Shown here: one piece after another, positions 46,615 to 56,292 of the stretch
Layout: every line of letters begins with the position of its first letter
How positions within the stretch are numbered: the stretch's first letter is position 1
Source of the DNA: Gracilibacillus salinarum
GTDB taxonomy: Bacteria > Bacillota > Bacilli > Bacillales > Amphibacillaceae
NCBI RefSeq assembly: GCF_022919575.1
Contig: NZ_CP095071.1
Span: 2,852,001 to 2,916,000 of the forward strand
Length of the DNA: 64,000 bases
Direction of reading: 5' to 3'
Translations under genes and position numbers: made by a program
Notes under the pieces: generated by a model
Databases searched by the model: none
What the model was told of the DNA's origin: nothing
The model's input: the letters and a program-made list of their open reading frames with translations, nothing else

Positions 46615-47354
46615 TAACATCCCTCCTTAAATGGTGCGACTCCATACTTGGCAACAGCATAACCTGCTTGCTGCGCCCACCATTGATCACCGTAGTCAAA
46701 ATGCCACCACTCCTGATGGAAGTTAGTGAACCCTACATCTTTCAATAGATAATAAAGTAATCGACGGTTTTCTAAGATAGTCTGTTCTTGTTTCGATAAT
46801 TTTTGTCCCGATGCTAACTTCTCAAAATAAGCGGTGTTCGCTTTCTCGGTAAAATCATCAAAAGCAGTGCCAAAATCCAATAACTGCTTCTTTTCATTCC
46901 TTATCGTTAAATCAACTGCTCCACCAGTGATATGTGGCGCTGGTTTTCTTTCATCTATGGACGGATAAGACACAAATAATTTGGTTTTTTCATGCCATAC
47001 TGATGAAGGATGATCAGGAAACTGCTGTTGGATTTTATTGAAATACTGATCATAGATCTCCTTTTGAACGTCAAAAGGACGGTAGCCATCCCAAATAACA
47101 AATTGATAACCTTTCGGGAGCTGTCTGGCTGCTTTGGCAAGCAAATCTAATACAGATTGGCGCAGATAACAATGTGATAATGCACCTTTTAATTGCCACT
47201 TATAATACATCGGATCTTCCACTATATAATTAGATTGGTATTCTGAAATGCTAATCAACGGTTCACCATTGTCTTCAATATGTACCTCATGCTGTTGAAT
47301 AGCTGGAGGTACATACTCTGGAATGATTCTGTTAGAGTTATATTCCTTGCTCAT
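46614..47354 (-). CDS. D-alanyl-D-alanine dipeptidase (VanX/DdpX-type)
   Basis: Zinc dipeptidase of 246 residues in the M15D family, which hydrolyses D-Ala-D-Ala released in wall turnover or, in vancomycin-resistant strains, removes the drug's target. Visible metal ligands: His141 and Asp148 in APHITGGAVDLTI, and His218 in HQEWWHFDYG with catalytic Glu215. VIWDGYRPFDVQKEIYDQYF carries the conserved arginine. No signal peptide, so cytoplasmic. AGGAG is 8 nt before the ATG. There are no vanH, vanA or vanRS genes here, so a resistance cassette is not supported; recycling of peptides is likelier. It is translationally coupled to the membrane protein gene that follows. Confidence 0.9.
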   Translation of the reverse strand: MSKEYNSNRIIPEYVPPAIQQHEVHIEDNGEPLISISEYQSNYIVEDPMYYKWQLKGALSHCYLRQSVLDLLAKAARQLPKGYQFVIWDGYRPFDVQKEIYDQYFNKIQQQFPDHPSSVWHEKTKLFVSYPSIDERKPAPHITGGAVDLTIRNEKKQLLDFGTAFDDFTEKANTAYFEKLASGQKLSKQEQTILENRRLLYYLLKDVGFTNFHQEWWHFDYGDQWWAQQAGYAVAKYGVAPFKEGC

Positions 47355-47482
47355 GCTATCTACTCCTATCCTGATTTGTATTTATCATATCAAAACTAGA
47401 GAAAAAAGGTAGAGCAAATTAAATTTAGCGTTGAAAAATCGAGCATAAACCCGTTTGATGTTGTGCTGACGAACAGTTAGTC

Positions 47483-47895
47483 TATCGGAATTTTCCCTAA
47501 GGTCTATTGTTTGTATTGGGCGGATTGATGGGAGTTCTATCGGACAGTAGAACACTTCTTGAGCTTGATTTTGTCCATTTGGGCGCTTCTATCGGACGGG
47601 GGAGCACTTCTTGACCTTGGTTTTGTCCGTTTGAGCGCTTCTATCGGACGGGGGAGCACTTCTTGACCTTGGTTTTGTCCGTTTGAGCGCTTCTATCGGA
47701 CAGGGGAGCGCTTCTTGACCTTGGTTTTGTCCGTTTGAGCGCTTCTATCGGACAGGGAAGCGCTTCCTGAGCCCGGTTTTGTCCGTTTGAGCGCTTCTAT
47801 CGGACAGGGGAACACTTCTTGACCTTGGTTTTGTCCGTTTGGGTGCTTCTATCGGACAGGGGAGCGCTTCTTGAGCCAAGTTTTGTCCGATTGAG
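47483..47895. repeat. Tandem array of about seven 52-bp TCGGACA units
   Basis: TATCGGA recurs at 47538, 47590, 47642, 47694, 47746, 47798 and 47850, at exact 52-bp steps, with a degenerate first unit at 47483. Units carry ACTTCTTGACCTTGG, TTTTGTCCGTTTGAG and GCGCTTC; TGTCCG...CGGACA forms an imperfect dyad centred on AGCGCT. The same unit occurs at 3839. It lies between the dipeptidase and manA; no gene is present in 47355-48036 beyond it. Confidence 0.88.
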
Positions 47896-48003
47896 CTGCA
47901 CAGTTCAATAAAATAATCACGCTCAATCAATCTGAACTTTTTCCTTTTCTCATTAAATATCCCTTTATACCACTACAGATTGCATACATTTGTATTTGAA
48001 TAA

Positions 48004-48031
48004 AAAAAGCTGCCCTATTCGGCAGCTTTTT
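48004..48031 (-). terminator. Terminator of manA
   Basis: AAAAAGCTGCC (48004-48014) / GGCAGCTTTTT (48021-48031), perfect 11-bp stem, with further T on the minus strand, just after the 48037 stop. Confidence 0.85.
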
Positions 48032-48036
48032 TCTCC

Positions 48037-48996
48037 TTATGAAGGATGTGAGACGATAAATTCACCATTTCCTTTTAATTGATAGCTGTCAATCGTTGCT
48101 GGAATGATGAAGTGATCACCTTTCTTAATCGTATATGTTTTTTCTCCTGTTGTAATGGTACCTTCACCTGCTACCATACTTACTTGCAAGAAGTCTGCAT
48201 GTCTCTCCAATGACACTTCGCCTTCAAGTTCCCAGTGGTAGACGGTAAAATATTTTTCTTCTACTAATTGCGTTTCCTTCAGTCCATCTTTATTTAGCAC
48301 TGTTTGGTTAAGTGATGGTGTTTCATGTGGAACAGTTGTGACCTCTTTTGCTTGTTTTAGATGTAATTCTCTTGTGTTACCCGCTGCATCGGTACGGTCA
48401 TAATCATAGACACGGTAGGTAATATCCGAGCTTTGTTGTGTTTCCAGAATGACAATGCCCTTGCCAATCGCATGAATCGTACCGCTTGGTACATAGACAA
48501 AATCTCCTGCCTTCACTGGCACACGTCGTAATAGCGCATCCCACTTGCCTTGGTCAATTAGCTGCTCTAACTCTTCTCTCGTCTGCGCGTGATGACCAAT
48601 GATCAGTTCCGCTCCTTCTTCTGCGCTTAATACATACCAACACTCCGTCTTACCGTATGCTTCATTTGCTACTTCACGTGCATATTGATCATCAGGATGT
48701 ACTTGCACAGATAAATTATCATCTGCATCTAAAATTTTAATTAACAGTGGATAAGCCTCTGAGTTATCCACAGATTTATTAAATAATTCTCCATTTTCAT
48801 TCCATGCTTCTAATAAGGTCTTCCCTTTTAGTTCACCATTTATAATTTGACTTGGACCATTTTCATGTGCAGAAATTGCCCATGCTTCACCTGTTTTTTC
48901 ATAAGGAATCGTATAATGAAACTCGCTGTGCAGCTTTTGTCCTCCCCAAATACGTTCTTGAAAAATAGGTTGTAAAAATATTGGTTCCTTATACAT
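48037..48996 (-). CDS. manA: Mannose-6-phosphate isomerase
   Basis: Type I (cupin) phosphomannose isomerase of 319 residues; converts mannose-6-phosphate to fructose-6-phosphate. Motifs: FQERIWGGQKL at the start, ISAHENGPSQI, LSVQVHPDDQYA with metal-binding His/Gln, GKTECWYVL (metal Glu) and YVPSGTIHAIGKGIVILE (metal His). Length and sequence fit the Bacillus ManA/Pmi group. The ATG has AGGGAGA upstream. Single gene with its own terminator. It may work with the mannose-family PTS at 25.9-28.7 kb, 20 kb away. Confidence 0.93.
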   Translation of the reverse strand: MYKEPIFLQPIFQERIWGGQKLHSEFHYTIPYEKTGEAWAISAHENGPSQIINGELKGKTLLEAWNENGELFNKSVDNSEAYPLLIKILDADDNLSVQVHPDDQYAREVANEAYGKTECWYVLSAEEGAELIIGHHAQTREELEQLIDQGKWDALLRRVPVKAGDFVYVPSGTIHAIGKGIVILETQQSSDITYRVYDYDRTDAAGNTRELHLKQAKEVTTVPHETPSLNQTVLNKDGLKETQLVEEKYFTVYHWELEGEVSLERHADFLQVSMVAGEGTITTGEKTYTIKKGDHFIIPATIDSYQLKGNGEFIVSHPS

Positions 48997-49085
48997 GATT
49001 TAAGATTCTCCCTTTTGCTTTTATTGCTTGGTTCATTACAAAACATACTACCTTTGCTGTGGAAAATCAAATAATATCCATAACT

Positions 49086-49319
49086 TTATCCACAACATCT
49101 GCTAACAATTCACATTTTTGCTGGTTTATCCACATTTTCCTTCACAAAAACGGTGTTTATCCACAGATTTATACACATACTCACATTTTTCTTATATATA
49201 TCGTATAGGAATTTATGTTCTCCACCATATCTAGACAACATCTATTATTTCTGTCCACAGTATGTGAACAAATGATAAAAAATGTGGATAAAGATCTGAT
49301 TATTCGATCTTTATCCACA
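49086..49319. other. Cluster of six DnaA boxes
   Basis: TTATCCACA occurs at 49086-49094, 49126-49134, 49157-49165 and 49311-49319 on the plus strand and 49283-49291 on the minus strand; TTATACACA is at 49169-49177, and TTTTCCACA (one mismatch) at 49059-49067 on the minus strand. Six in 235 bp of non-coding DNA far exceeds chance. A DnaA-binding region near yydA in Bacillus subtilis is, as I recall, at the equivalent position, just past htrC. It lacks dnaA or dnaN alongside, so it is not oriC itself; a role in titrating DnaA is likely (inference). Confidence 0.85.
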
Positions 49320-49320
49320 T
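49282..49320 (-). terminator. htrA terminator made from two opposed DnaA boxes
   Basis: ATGTGGATAAAGATC (49282-49296) and GATCTTTATCCACAT (49306-49320), perfect 15-bp stem with a 9-nt loop, followed on the minus strand by TTTTTTATC. Each arm contains a perfect DnaA box, so the same DNA may do both jobs. Confidence 0.85.
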
Positions 49321-49324
49321 CCTG

Positions 49325-50569
49325 CTAGTAAGATAACGAGGTTAATTCTACAGTCGTTTCTTGTTTCTCACCTTCACGATAATACGTTATCGTTAAAGAA
49401 TCTCCGATTGATTTGACGGAATAGAGATGTTTTCGTAAATCAACGATATCTTCAATCGGTTCACCATCTAACTGCGTAATGACATCGTACTCGGTAAGAC
49501 CACCATTGTCGGCCGGTGACATTGGTTCCACACTGCGGATATAAATACCACCTTCTACCTCACTCGGTAAACTCAAACTTCTTTCCCATTCTACTCGCGC
49601 AATGTCATTTAAGGAATAAGCTTCAATACCTAAATAAGGTCGCTTGATTTCGCCGTTTTGTTCAAGCTCTTCAATAATGGGAACAACATCATCGACAGGA
49701 ATGGCAAAACCGATTCCTTCCACTTCATCTTGTGCAATTTTCATCGAGTTAATCCCGATTAGTTTGCCATCCATATTGAGAAGAGCACCACCGCTGTTTC
49801 CGGGATTAATGGCGGCATCTGTCTGAATTACTTCGGCCTGCCAGTCTGCTCTGCCGTCTGCATTAAAATCTTGTGGAATGGCCCGTTGTTTCCCGCTGAT
49901 AATACCCTGTGTGACAGAACCTGATAAGTGCAAACCTAATGGATTTCCAATCGCAATCGCTGGTTCTCCAACATGTACGTCATCTGAATTGCCAAATTCA
50001 ATCGCTTTGCTGGCATTTGCCGCATCCATCTCAACGACAGCAAGATCAGTGTATAAATCACTGCCGACCAGTGTTGCAGAAACAGTTGTTTCCTCTTCAT
50101 CCGATAGGACAATTTCCAGTTGATCCGCACCAGATACGACATGATAGTTCGTTACAATATAAGCCTTGTCGCCATCGATTTTGTAAATGACACCTGATCC
50201 TGTTCCTTGTTCACCAGACTGTTCCTGCTCCCAGAAATCTGACTGTGTTTGAATGTTTACGACACCAACTACTGCCGGTGAAATATCACCAACAATCTCT
50301 GATACCTTCGTCGAGATGTCGACTTGGATATTCTGCAATGTGGATGGCGTCTCCGATCCTTCATCGTCTGACTGGTGGATTTGCTCGTCACTGTTAACCG
50401 TGTCATCACCGAGAATCACTTGATATGGTAACCAATTGTTATTTACCATCGTCGGCAATAACACCGCAAACAAAAAAGCCCCCAACACAATACCAATGAC
50501 AAAAGGCATAAACCAGCTTTTTCTTTTCACCTTCTGTCGTGTTTGGTAATGGTCATCGTAATAGCCCAT
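49325..50569 (-). CDS. htrC: HtrA-family membrane serine protease
   Basis: DegP/HtrA-type protease of about 414 residues, the last gene of the wal operon as in Bacillus (htrC/yyxA). One membrane segment (about 20-42) anchors it with the protease outside. Catalytic triad: His143 in YIVTNYHVV, Asp175 in LYTDLAVVE, Ser259 in AAINPGNSGGALL. A single PDZ domain follows (YLGIEAYSLNDIARVEWE...). The ATG at 50569 has AAGGAG 5 nt upstream; an earlier in-frame start overlaps walJ and lacks an RBS. Deals with misfolded secreted proteins. Confidence 0.93.
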   Translation of the reverse strand: MGYYDDHYQTRQKVKRKSWFMPFVIGIVLGAFLFAVLLPTMVNNNWLPYQVILGDDTVNSDEQIHQSDDEGSETPSTLQNIQVDISTKVSEIVGDISPAVVGVVNIQTQSDFWEQEQSGEQGTGSGVIYKIDGDKAYIVTNYHVVSGADQLEIVLSDEEETTVSATLVGSDLYTDLAVVEMDAANASKAIEFGNSDDVHVGEPAIAIGNPLGLHLSGSVTQGIISGKQRAIPQDFNADGRADWQAEVIQTDAAINPGNSGGALLNMDGKLIGINSMKIAQDEVEGIGFAIPVDDVVPIIEELEQNGEIKRPYLGIEAYSLNDIARVEWERSLSLPSEVEGGIYIRSVEPMSPADNGGLTEYDVITQLDGEPIEDIVDLRKHLYSVKSIGDSLTITYYREGEKQETTVELTSLSY

Positions 50570-50585
50570 TGCATCTCCTTCTTTC

Positions 50586-51383
50586 TTAAACGACTTCGAA
50601 GATTGGAGTCGGTGTCCTCGGATCGGTGTCATGCAATGTAAAGTCATTCCCTACTGCAAAACCGAAATCATGTAATCCATTGTGCACCGACATTCTAGCC
50701 AAATCCTTCATATTATTATCTTTACTTAAATGGGCTAAATAAATACGTTTTGTTTGATTATCGATAATATCTTTTAATGCAATTGCGCAATCATCGTTAG
50801 AAACATGACCGCTGTCGCCTAATATTCGGCGTTTCACACTCCAAGGATAGCGACCCATCCGCAGCATCTCCACATCATGATTCGCTTCAAAGACAAGTGC
50901 GTCTGCTCCTTGAACAGTCTTTTTAATCCGTTCCGATACATAGCCTAAATCCGTAACAAGTGCCACTTTCTTCCCTTCATGGTGGAAGGTGTAGAACATT
51001 GGCTCTGCCGCATCATGCGAGACCGCAAACGATTCGACGTCTATATCGCCAAATGATCTTGTTTCTTCGGTATGGAAGATAAATTTTTGATCTAATTCGA
51101 TTTTTCCGATAGAAGATTCCATTGCTTTCCATGTTTTTTCATTTGCATAAATCGGTAATTGATATTTTCTTGCAAAAATACCTAACCCTTTAATATGATC
51201 ACTATGCTCATGTGTCACCAGTATTTTCGATAAACTGTGCGGGTCTACATTAATTTCGTCGAACAGGCGGGTCATTTCTTTTCCGCTTAATCCTGCATCG
51301 ACAAGAATTTTCTCTTTTTCTGTTCCAATATAGAAAGCATTCCCCGAGCTTCCGGATGCTAATACACTAAATTGTAATGTCAT
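50586..51383 (-). CDS. walJ: WalJ/YycJ metallo-beta-lactamase-fold hydrolase
   Basis: MBL-fold protein of about 265 residues encoded inside the wal operon. Zinc ligands in [25 protein letters not shown], and [13 protein letters not shown]; start [20 protein letters not shown] is typical. WalJ/VicX proteins have 5'-exonuclease or phosphodiesterase activity and link cell division with DNA replication in Bacillus (family knowledge). The ATG at 51383 is supported by GGAG and by agreement with homologues; the frame extends upstream over walI without an RBS. It overlaps neither neighbour by more than a few bases. Confidence 0.93.
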   Translation of the reverse strand: MTLQFSVLASGSSGNAFYIGTEKEKILVDAGLSGKEMTRLFDEINVDPHSLSKILVTHEHSDHIKGLGIFARKYQLPIYANEKTWKAMESSIGKIELDQKFIFHTEETRSFGDIDVESFAVSHDAAEPMFYTFHHEGKKVALVTDLGYVSERIKKTVQGADALVFEANHDVEMLRMGRYPWSVKRRILGDSGHVSNDDCAIALKDIIDNQTKRIYLAHLSKDNNMKDLARMSVHNGLHDFGFAVGNDFTLHDTDPRTPTPIFEVV

Positions 51384-51385
51384 AC

Positions 51386-52315
51386 TTACTCCACTCCGTT
51401 TGTCTCTTCTGTTTTCACAAATAGTTGCTGAATAAAATTCATGATATCTTTCTGTTCCCATTCTTCATCTGATACCTGCATGACGGTTTTGCTGTCTGCT
51501 GAGAAAAATTGATTGACCTGTGTCTTCATCTCAGTAATGAAATCAGATGTGTTCCGTGATGTCAAATGACCTTCCACTGCATTAACATAGTAATATTTGT
51601 CCCCATTTACTACGAATCCCCATGTTGGCGCAAGAACTTGAACGTTTTTAGGAAGAGGCACTAAGTTTTGGTAGCCTAACTTAACATCTTCTGTCACCTC
51701 ATCGCCAGATTCAATGTAACTGCTGCTGCTTGAATACAGACCATTTAATGCCTCGATTGGTGTATTAATTTCCTCCGCCTCAGACTGCGGAACATCTTTT
51801 GATTTTTCTAATATAGTTTGCACATAATGGGTGGCTTCACCATTTTCATTGACCTGTACCAGTAATACACCACTCGAATTAAAATATACCGGACGTTCTA
51901 ACGATTGAAAGAAGATGTACGTATTGGTTGCTTCGTCCTTACCAAAATAGTTATAGTCTCCAAAATGCCAGACATACTCTGACAATGCTTTCGCATCTTC
52001 ATCGATGTCTATTTTCAGTGGATCCTCCAGCTGTGAAATAATTAAATGATCTTCGATGATCAGATTTCGTTGATTTGACAGGCTGCTAATCTCCTCTTTC
52101 TCCGCGTTTGTAAATTCCCGACGCTGTGCATACAGTCGTTCCGCCTCCGCAGGATATTCTTCCGGTATATGTTCAAGCCCATTAACATTGTTTTTTACAT
52201 TGACCTGAAGATCCTCTAACGTATCAATTGGGTCATTAATGTAATGTTGAAGAAGAATAATATCAAGGATAAGAAAGCAAAGGATGAATAACGTTTTAAT
52301 TTGTCCCCACAGCAT
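51386..52315 (-). CDS. walI: WalI/YycI regulator of the WalK kinase
   Basis: Membrane-anchored protein of 309 residues. N-terminal membrane segment (about 5-24, [15 protein letters not shown]) with the rest outside, a beta-rich YycH/YycI fold ending near [14 protein letters not shown]. Together with WalH it restrains WalK by contacts between membrane segments in Bacillus. AAGGAGGG is 7 nt before the ATG. Start overlaps the end of walH by 20 bp, stop overlaps the start region of walJ, so translation is coupled. Slightly longer than the B. subtilis protein. Confidence 0.92.
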   Translation of the reverse strand: MLWGQIKTLFILCFLILDIILLQHYINDPIDTLEDLQVNVKNNVNGLEHIPEEYPAEAERLYAQRREFTNAEKEEISSLSNQRNLIIEDHLIISQLEDPLKIDIDEDAKALSEYVWHFGDYNYFGKDEATNTYIFFQSLERPVYFNSSGVLLVQVNENGEATHYVQTILEKSKDVPQSEAEEINTPIEALNGLYSSSSSYIESGDEVTEDVKLGYQNLVPLPKNVQVLAPTWGFVVNGDKYYYVNAVEGHLTSRNTSDFITEMKTQVNQFFSADSKTVMQVSDEEWEQKDIMNFIQQLFVKTEETNGVE

Positions 52316-53666
52316 TTGCGTTCCCTCCTTGATTAACAGTGTTATCCGTAATCATTTCCCATCCGCCATAAATTTGAACATACCAGGTTGGAATCAAATC
52401 AAACACTTGTCCTTGCTGCTCAATGTGATAGCCTAATTGGATATCTTGAATTTGGTCATAATTGTAATGTTCAGATGTCTGTAAAAAAGATTTCAATTCT
52501 TCTCCCGTCATCAAGTCTGTAGCCGCTTTGTCATAACCCCGGGTCAACTTCAGCAACGGCCTGTTATACTGAGAAATAGTCTGATTCTTAATTGTTAACG
52601 ACATCGAAGCAATACCTTGATCCGAAAAGATTGGATAATTCTGATACAACATACGGAATTCAATCCTGTTACTTACATTACTTAGTGCATTTAAACGGTA
52701 ACCAATACTAAAATTAGGATCGACTAACCAGCCATTGTGAGAATTAATATATTTAATCGATTGATCAATCAACTGATCATTATTATTTACCGTATCATTC
52801 TCTACTTCTTCTTTCACTTCGGTATAATTGGAATATTTCATCGAGTAACCCTGACTATCTACAATAATCTCAATTTTATCATCTTTATAAAATTCTTGGC
52901 TTTCTTCACGATCACGAGAATTCACCACATTGGAAGTATCATCAAAGAAAATCGATTTAAAAGAGGACGAATCAGGACTAATTGTTTTATAGCTAAATTT
53001 CTTCCCGATAATGTTCGCTTGATTCGGAATATAAATACTGTATCCTGTTGACCTTTCCAATTCTACATAACTTGTTAAATCTTTACTTTGCAGATCTCCT
53101 TCAAAGTAATCAAATACTTCCGCCATGTTTTGAATGCTTGCTTGAATGTCTAGTCCATCCGTATTCTCGTTATCAAATAGTACTTGCCAATTTGTCTGAT
53201 TCTCATCGATAATGATATAAATCCGTTTGAATCTACTATCATTAATGATTGCTTCATCTGTGTTGAAAATGGTTCCTATGACAGAGGTCGGTAATGACGT
53301 TGGAAAAACAACCTCGATCACTCGTTCAGAATCCGCAATAATAGTATCCATATCCTTATTCTCGGAGAGCATTCGAAAATTATATAACGCCCACTGTCCT
53401 ATATCCTGAAAGGTAGTAAGCTCTTGATTTTTTTCACTGAAACCATATACGGAACCACCTTCATGAATTACCAATTGGGAAGGGGTTGTAAGCATCTTGG
53501 TAGTCATATCAGTTCCTTCTGGTAATTCTGCAGCTACTGCATTATCCGGACTGTTAGAAGGTTCATATTCCCCTTCATACCGCCAAATGCCAAATGTCAG
53601 AAGGAAACTGATAACAATTAAAAAAAACAGTAATACAGTTTTTATTAATTCGAAACTAATTTTCAT
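52296..53666 (-). CDS. walH: WalH/YycH regulator of the WalK kinase
   Basis: Protein of 456 residues with one N-terminal membrane segment (about 9-27, TVLLFFLIVISFLLTFG) and a large extracellular part. WalH and WalI form a complex with WalK that tunes its activity. Features in common with the family: LTTFQDIGQWALYNF near the middle of the first half and the C-terminal DLIPTWYVQIYGGWEMI. It overlaps walK by 4 bp (ATGA) and walI by 20 bp, typical for the operon. Complete; no unusual features. Confidence 0.92.
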   Translation of the reverse strand: MKISFELIKTVLLFFLIVISFLLTFGIWRYEGEYEPSNSPDNAVAAELPEGTDMTTKMLTTPSQLVIHEGGSVYGFSEKNQELTTFQDIGQWALYNFRMLSENKDMDTIIADSERVIEVVFPTSLPTSVIGTIFNTDEAIINDSRFKRIYIIIDENQTNWQVLFDNENTDGLDIQASIQNMAEVFDYFEGDLQSKDLTSYVELERSTGYSIYIPNQANIIGKKFSYKTISPDSSSFKSIFFDDTSNVVNSRDREESQEFYKDDKIEIIVDSQGYSMKYSNYTEVKEEVENDTVNNNDQLIDQSIKYINSHNGWLVDPNFSIGYRLNALSNVSNRIEFRMLYQNYPIFSDQGIASMSLTIKNQTISQYNRPLLKLTRGYDKAATDLMTGEELKSFLQTSEHYNYDQIQDIQLGYHIEQQGQVFDLIPTWYVQIYGGWEMITDNTVNQGGNANAVGTN

Positions 53667-55489
53667 GATTGACTACCTCGCTTTCGATTCGTGAGCGGTA
53701 GTGTAAAGAAAATGGTTGTGCCCTGTCCCTCTTTACTAGTAGCCCATATATGACCGTGATGCGACTCAATTATTTCCTTGGAAATAGCCAGTCCTAATCC
53801 TGTACCGCCAAGTTCGCGGGACCTTGCTTTATCTACCCGATAAAAACGTTCAAAGATCTTGTCCAGTTTTTCTTTGGCGATCCCTAGCCCCTGGTCACTG
53901 ATACTTATGCGGACACGCTGTTGTTCTCTTATGACCTGGAAGGTAATCTTTCCACCTTCTGGCGAATATTTAATAGCATTAGACAGAATATTATCGGTAA
54001 CTTGAGTAATCTTATCCTGATCAACCATAACAAAAATACTGTCATCAGGTATTTTTCGTTCAAAGTAAATTTTTTCCGCTTTATTCATTTCAAATCGATC
54101 TAAAATATGGTGAAACAGCGGGATTATATCTAAGCGCTGTTTTAATATTGCATTTTCCTTATTGTCCATCTTGGAAAGCTGTAATAAGTCATTAACTAAT
54201 CGAATCATTCGTTCTGTTTCATTCTGTGTTACACTCAAGAACTTCGGAGCTAATTCTTTATCTTCTAATGCCCCTCCGTCAGTTAGTGCTTCTAGATAGC
54301 TTCGCATCGTGGTCAATGGTGTACGGAGTTCGTGAGATACATTGGAAACAAATTCTTTCCGTTCTCTGTCGATTTTCTCTTGCTCAGTGACATCACTTAT
54401 CACTGTAATTAAACCCATAAAGTGATTCTCTTCATCATGAACAAGTGAGAAATTTGCTTTTACTAAGAAAAGCTGCTCCTCATCACTGTAATCGATTGTT
54501 AACGATCCTGCCTCGTCTAATTCTTTCGCATCGATTACTTTATCTTCAATTTGAAGAACCTCTACAATTGGCAGCCCTTTTGCGTCATCCAATGAAATAC
54601 CGATTAGATTGTTCGCAGGCTCATTCATTAATGTGATTTTTCCATGTTCATCTGTTGCAATAACGCCATCCGACATGTTGGAAAGAACCGAGCTTAACTT
54701 ACGTCGTTCTTCCTCTGTTGTCTGATTGGCAATTCGCAGTCGGTCATTCATATCATTAAAAGTCGTGGCCAGTTGTCCAATTTCATCTTGCCCATAAACA
54801 TTTACCTTTCTGGAGAAGTCACCTCGAGCCATGCCCATCGCTTGTTTTCGCATTTCGGTAATCGGCTTCGTAATCGTACGGGCAACAAGGATACCTAATA
54901 TAATGGACACAACAATCGCAAGAATGGTTGCATTTAAGAAAATCTTATTAATTTCTTCCAGTTGATCATATACATCTTCAATCTTTGCTTCTACGTAAAT
55001 TGTTCCGACAGGAGATTCACCATTCATGATTGGAATTAATCGTACATAAACCCGCTCTCCCGAGGATTCCAGCCGTTTGGTATCCTGATCTTCCAATCCG
55101 TGAACAAGAGCCATTCGAATGCTGTTATTGCCCGACACCTTTTTGCCAACCAATTCATAATCATCCGAGCCAAGGACTCGAAATTGTGAGTCAATTACTT
55201 TTAAATCAGAAAAAATATCAGAGGAGTACCGTCTGGTTATTTCCTGGACATCTTCCTGCAGTGTCGGACCATCACCGTCACCTGATCGATCTGTCGAAAA
55301 TGCATCGGTTAGATTTCTCTCCAGGACAGTTAATCGGTCTTCAACGTTTTCCTTATAATTATTAACTAAATTCTCCTCTAATTCCGAGGTGAAATTGGTC
55401 GCGATCAACTGAATCGTCAAAATGAGAAACAACGTCAAGATAACGATGATTTTTAACCGAATCGATTGAAAAAAACTAACTCTACTCAT
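53663..55489 (-). CDS. walK: Sensor histidine kinase WalK
   Basis: Essential cell-wall kinase of 608 residues. Domains: membrane segment 12-32, extracellular PAS-like region 35-183, membrane segment 184-204, HAMP 205-258, cytoplasmic PAS 260-370, HisKA with phosphoacceptor His386 in NVSHELRTPLTT, and HATPase with DNILSNAIKYSPEGG, SDQGLGIAKE and GGTGLGLAISKEI. It phosphorylates WalR and also responds to wall-hydrolase products in Bacillus. The start is 6 bp after the walR stop. All catalytic motifs are intact. Confidence 0.96.
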   Translation of the reverse strand: MSRVSFFQSIRLKIIVILTLFLILTIQLIATNFTSELEENLVNNYKENVEDRLTVLERNLTDAFSTDRSGDGDGPTLQEDVQEITRRYSSDIFSDLKVIDSQFRVLGSDDYELVGKKVSGNNSIRMALVHGLEDQDTKRLESSGERVYVRLIPIMNGESPVGTIYVEAKIEDVYDQLEEINKIFLNATILAIVVSIILGILVARTITKPITEMRKQAMGMARGDFSRKVNVYGQDEIGQLATTFNDMNDRLRIANQTTEEERRKLSSVLSNMSDGVIATDEHGKITLMNEPANNLIGISLDDAKGLPIVEVLQIEDKVIDAKELDEAGSLTIDYSDEEQLFLVKANFSLVHDEENHFMGLITVISDVTEQEKIDRERKEFVSNVSHELRTPLTTMRSYLEALTDGGALEDKELAPKFLSVTQNETERMIRLVNDLLQLSKMDNKENAILKQRLDIIPLFHHILDRFEMNKAEKIYFERKIPDDSIFVMVDQDKITQVTDNILSNAIKYSPEGGKITFQVIREQQRVRISISDQGLGIAKEKLDKIFERFYRVDKARSRELGGTGLGLAISKEIIESHHGHIWATSKEGQGTTIFFTLPLTNRKRGSQS

Positions 55490-55495
55490 ACAGCA

Positions 55496-56200
55496 TTACT
55501 CCTGCTCATGGTTACGCAAATAATAACCGACACCTCTTCTTGTGACGATCCATAATGGATTACTCGGGTTGTCTTCTATTTTCTCTCTCAGCCTTCTTAC
55601 TGTAACGTCCACTGTACGTACATCACCGTAATAGTCATAGCCCCACACCGTTTCTAATAAGTGCTCTCTCGTCATGACCTGACCAATATGGCGCGCTAAA
55701 TAATGAAGCAATTCAAACTCACGATGAGTTAACTCGATGTACTCACCATCTCTTGTTACGGTATAGGCATCTGGGTGGATAACCAGTGAGCCGACCGTTA
55801 TATCACTTGTTTCGCGTTTTTGATTGGCAGGCTCTGTCTGTAAACGGCGCAGGTTGGCTTTCACTCTGGCGATTAATTCCCGGTTGCTAAATGGTTTGGT
55901 CACATAGTCATCGGCCCCAAGTTCAAGACCTAATACTTTGTCAATTTCCGCATCTTTTGCCGTTAGCATGATAATCGGCATACTGTGTGTTTTTCGGACT
56001 TCACGACATACTTCATTTCCGTCTTTCTTCGGTAGCATAATATCTAATAACATCAGATCAGGATCTTCTGTAGTAGCTAGTTCAATGGCTTCATCCCCGT
56101 CATAGGCACATAAGACTTCGTACCCTTCTTTTTCCAGGTTGAATTTCAATATATCTGCAATTGGCTTTTCATCATCGACAACTAATATTTTTTGACTCAT
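55496..56200 (-). CDS. walR: Response regulator WalR
   Basis: OmpR-family regulator of 234 residues, essential in Firmicutes; controls autolysins and wall homeostasis. Phosphoacceptor Asp53 in [13 protein letters not shown], conserved Lys in TVKP-type TKPFSNREL, and the winged-helix part with [18 protein letters not shown] and [17 protein letters not shown]. The ATG at 56200 is preferred; the frame runs 7 codons further upstream. First gene of the operon; a terminator separates it from the peptidase gene behind it. Confidence 0.96.
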   Translation of the reverse strand: MSQKILVVDDEKPIADILKFNLEKEGYEVLCAYDGDEAIELATTEDPDLMLLDIMLPKKDGNEVCREVRKTHSMPIIMLTAKDAEIDKVLGLELGADDYVTKPFSNRELIARVKANLRRLQTEPANQKRETSDITVGSLVIHPDAYTVTRDGEYIELTHREFELLHYLARHIGQVMTREHLLETVWGYDYYGDVRTVDVTVRRLREKIEDNPSNPLWIVTRRGVGYYLRNHEQE

Positions 56201-56292
56201 AGCATGCACGTCCTTTTTCAATTTAATTGTTCTTATGTTCTATTCTAACCGAAATTACTTAAAATGTCTTTTCATGCTTTACTATTCACAAA

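Noticed and set aside
46614..47354. Vancomycin-resistance cassette
   Set aside because: The dipeptidase is VanX-like, but no vanH, vanA-type ligase or vanRS genes are in the window.
47483..47895. CRISPR array
   Set aside because: Repeats are regularly spaced, but the whole 52-bp unit is conserved with no variable spacers, and no cas genes are present. The same holds for 28789-28990.
49059..49320. oriC
   Set aside because: DnaA boxes are clustered, but dnaA, dnaN and an AT-rich unwinding region are not alongside; the neighbours are htrA and manA.
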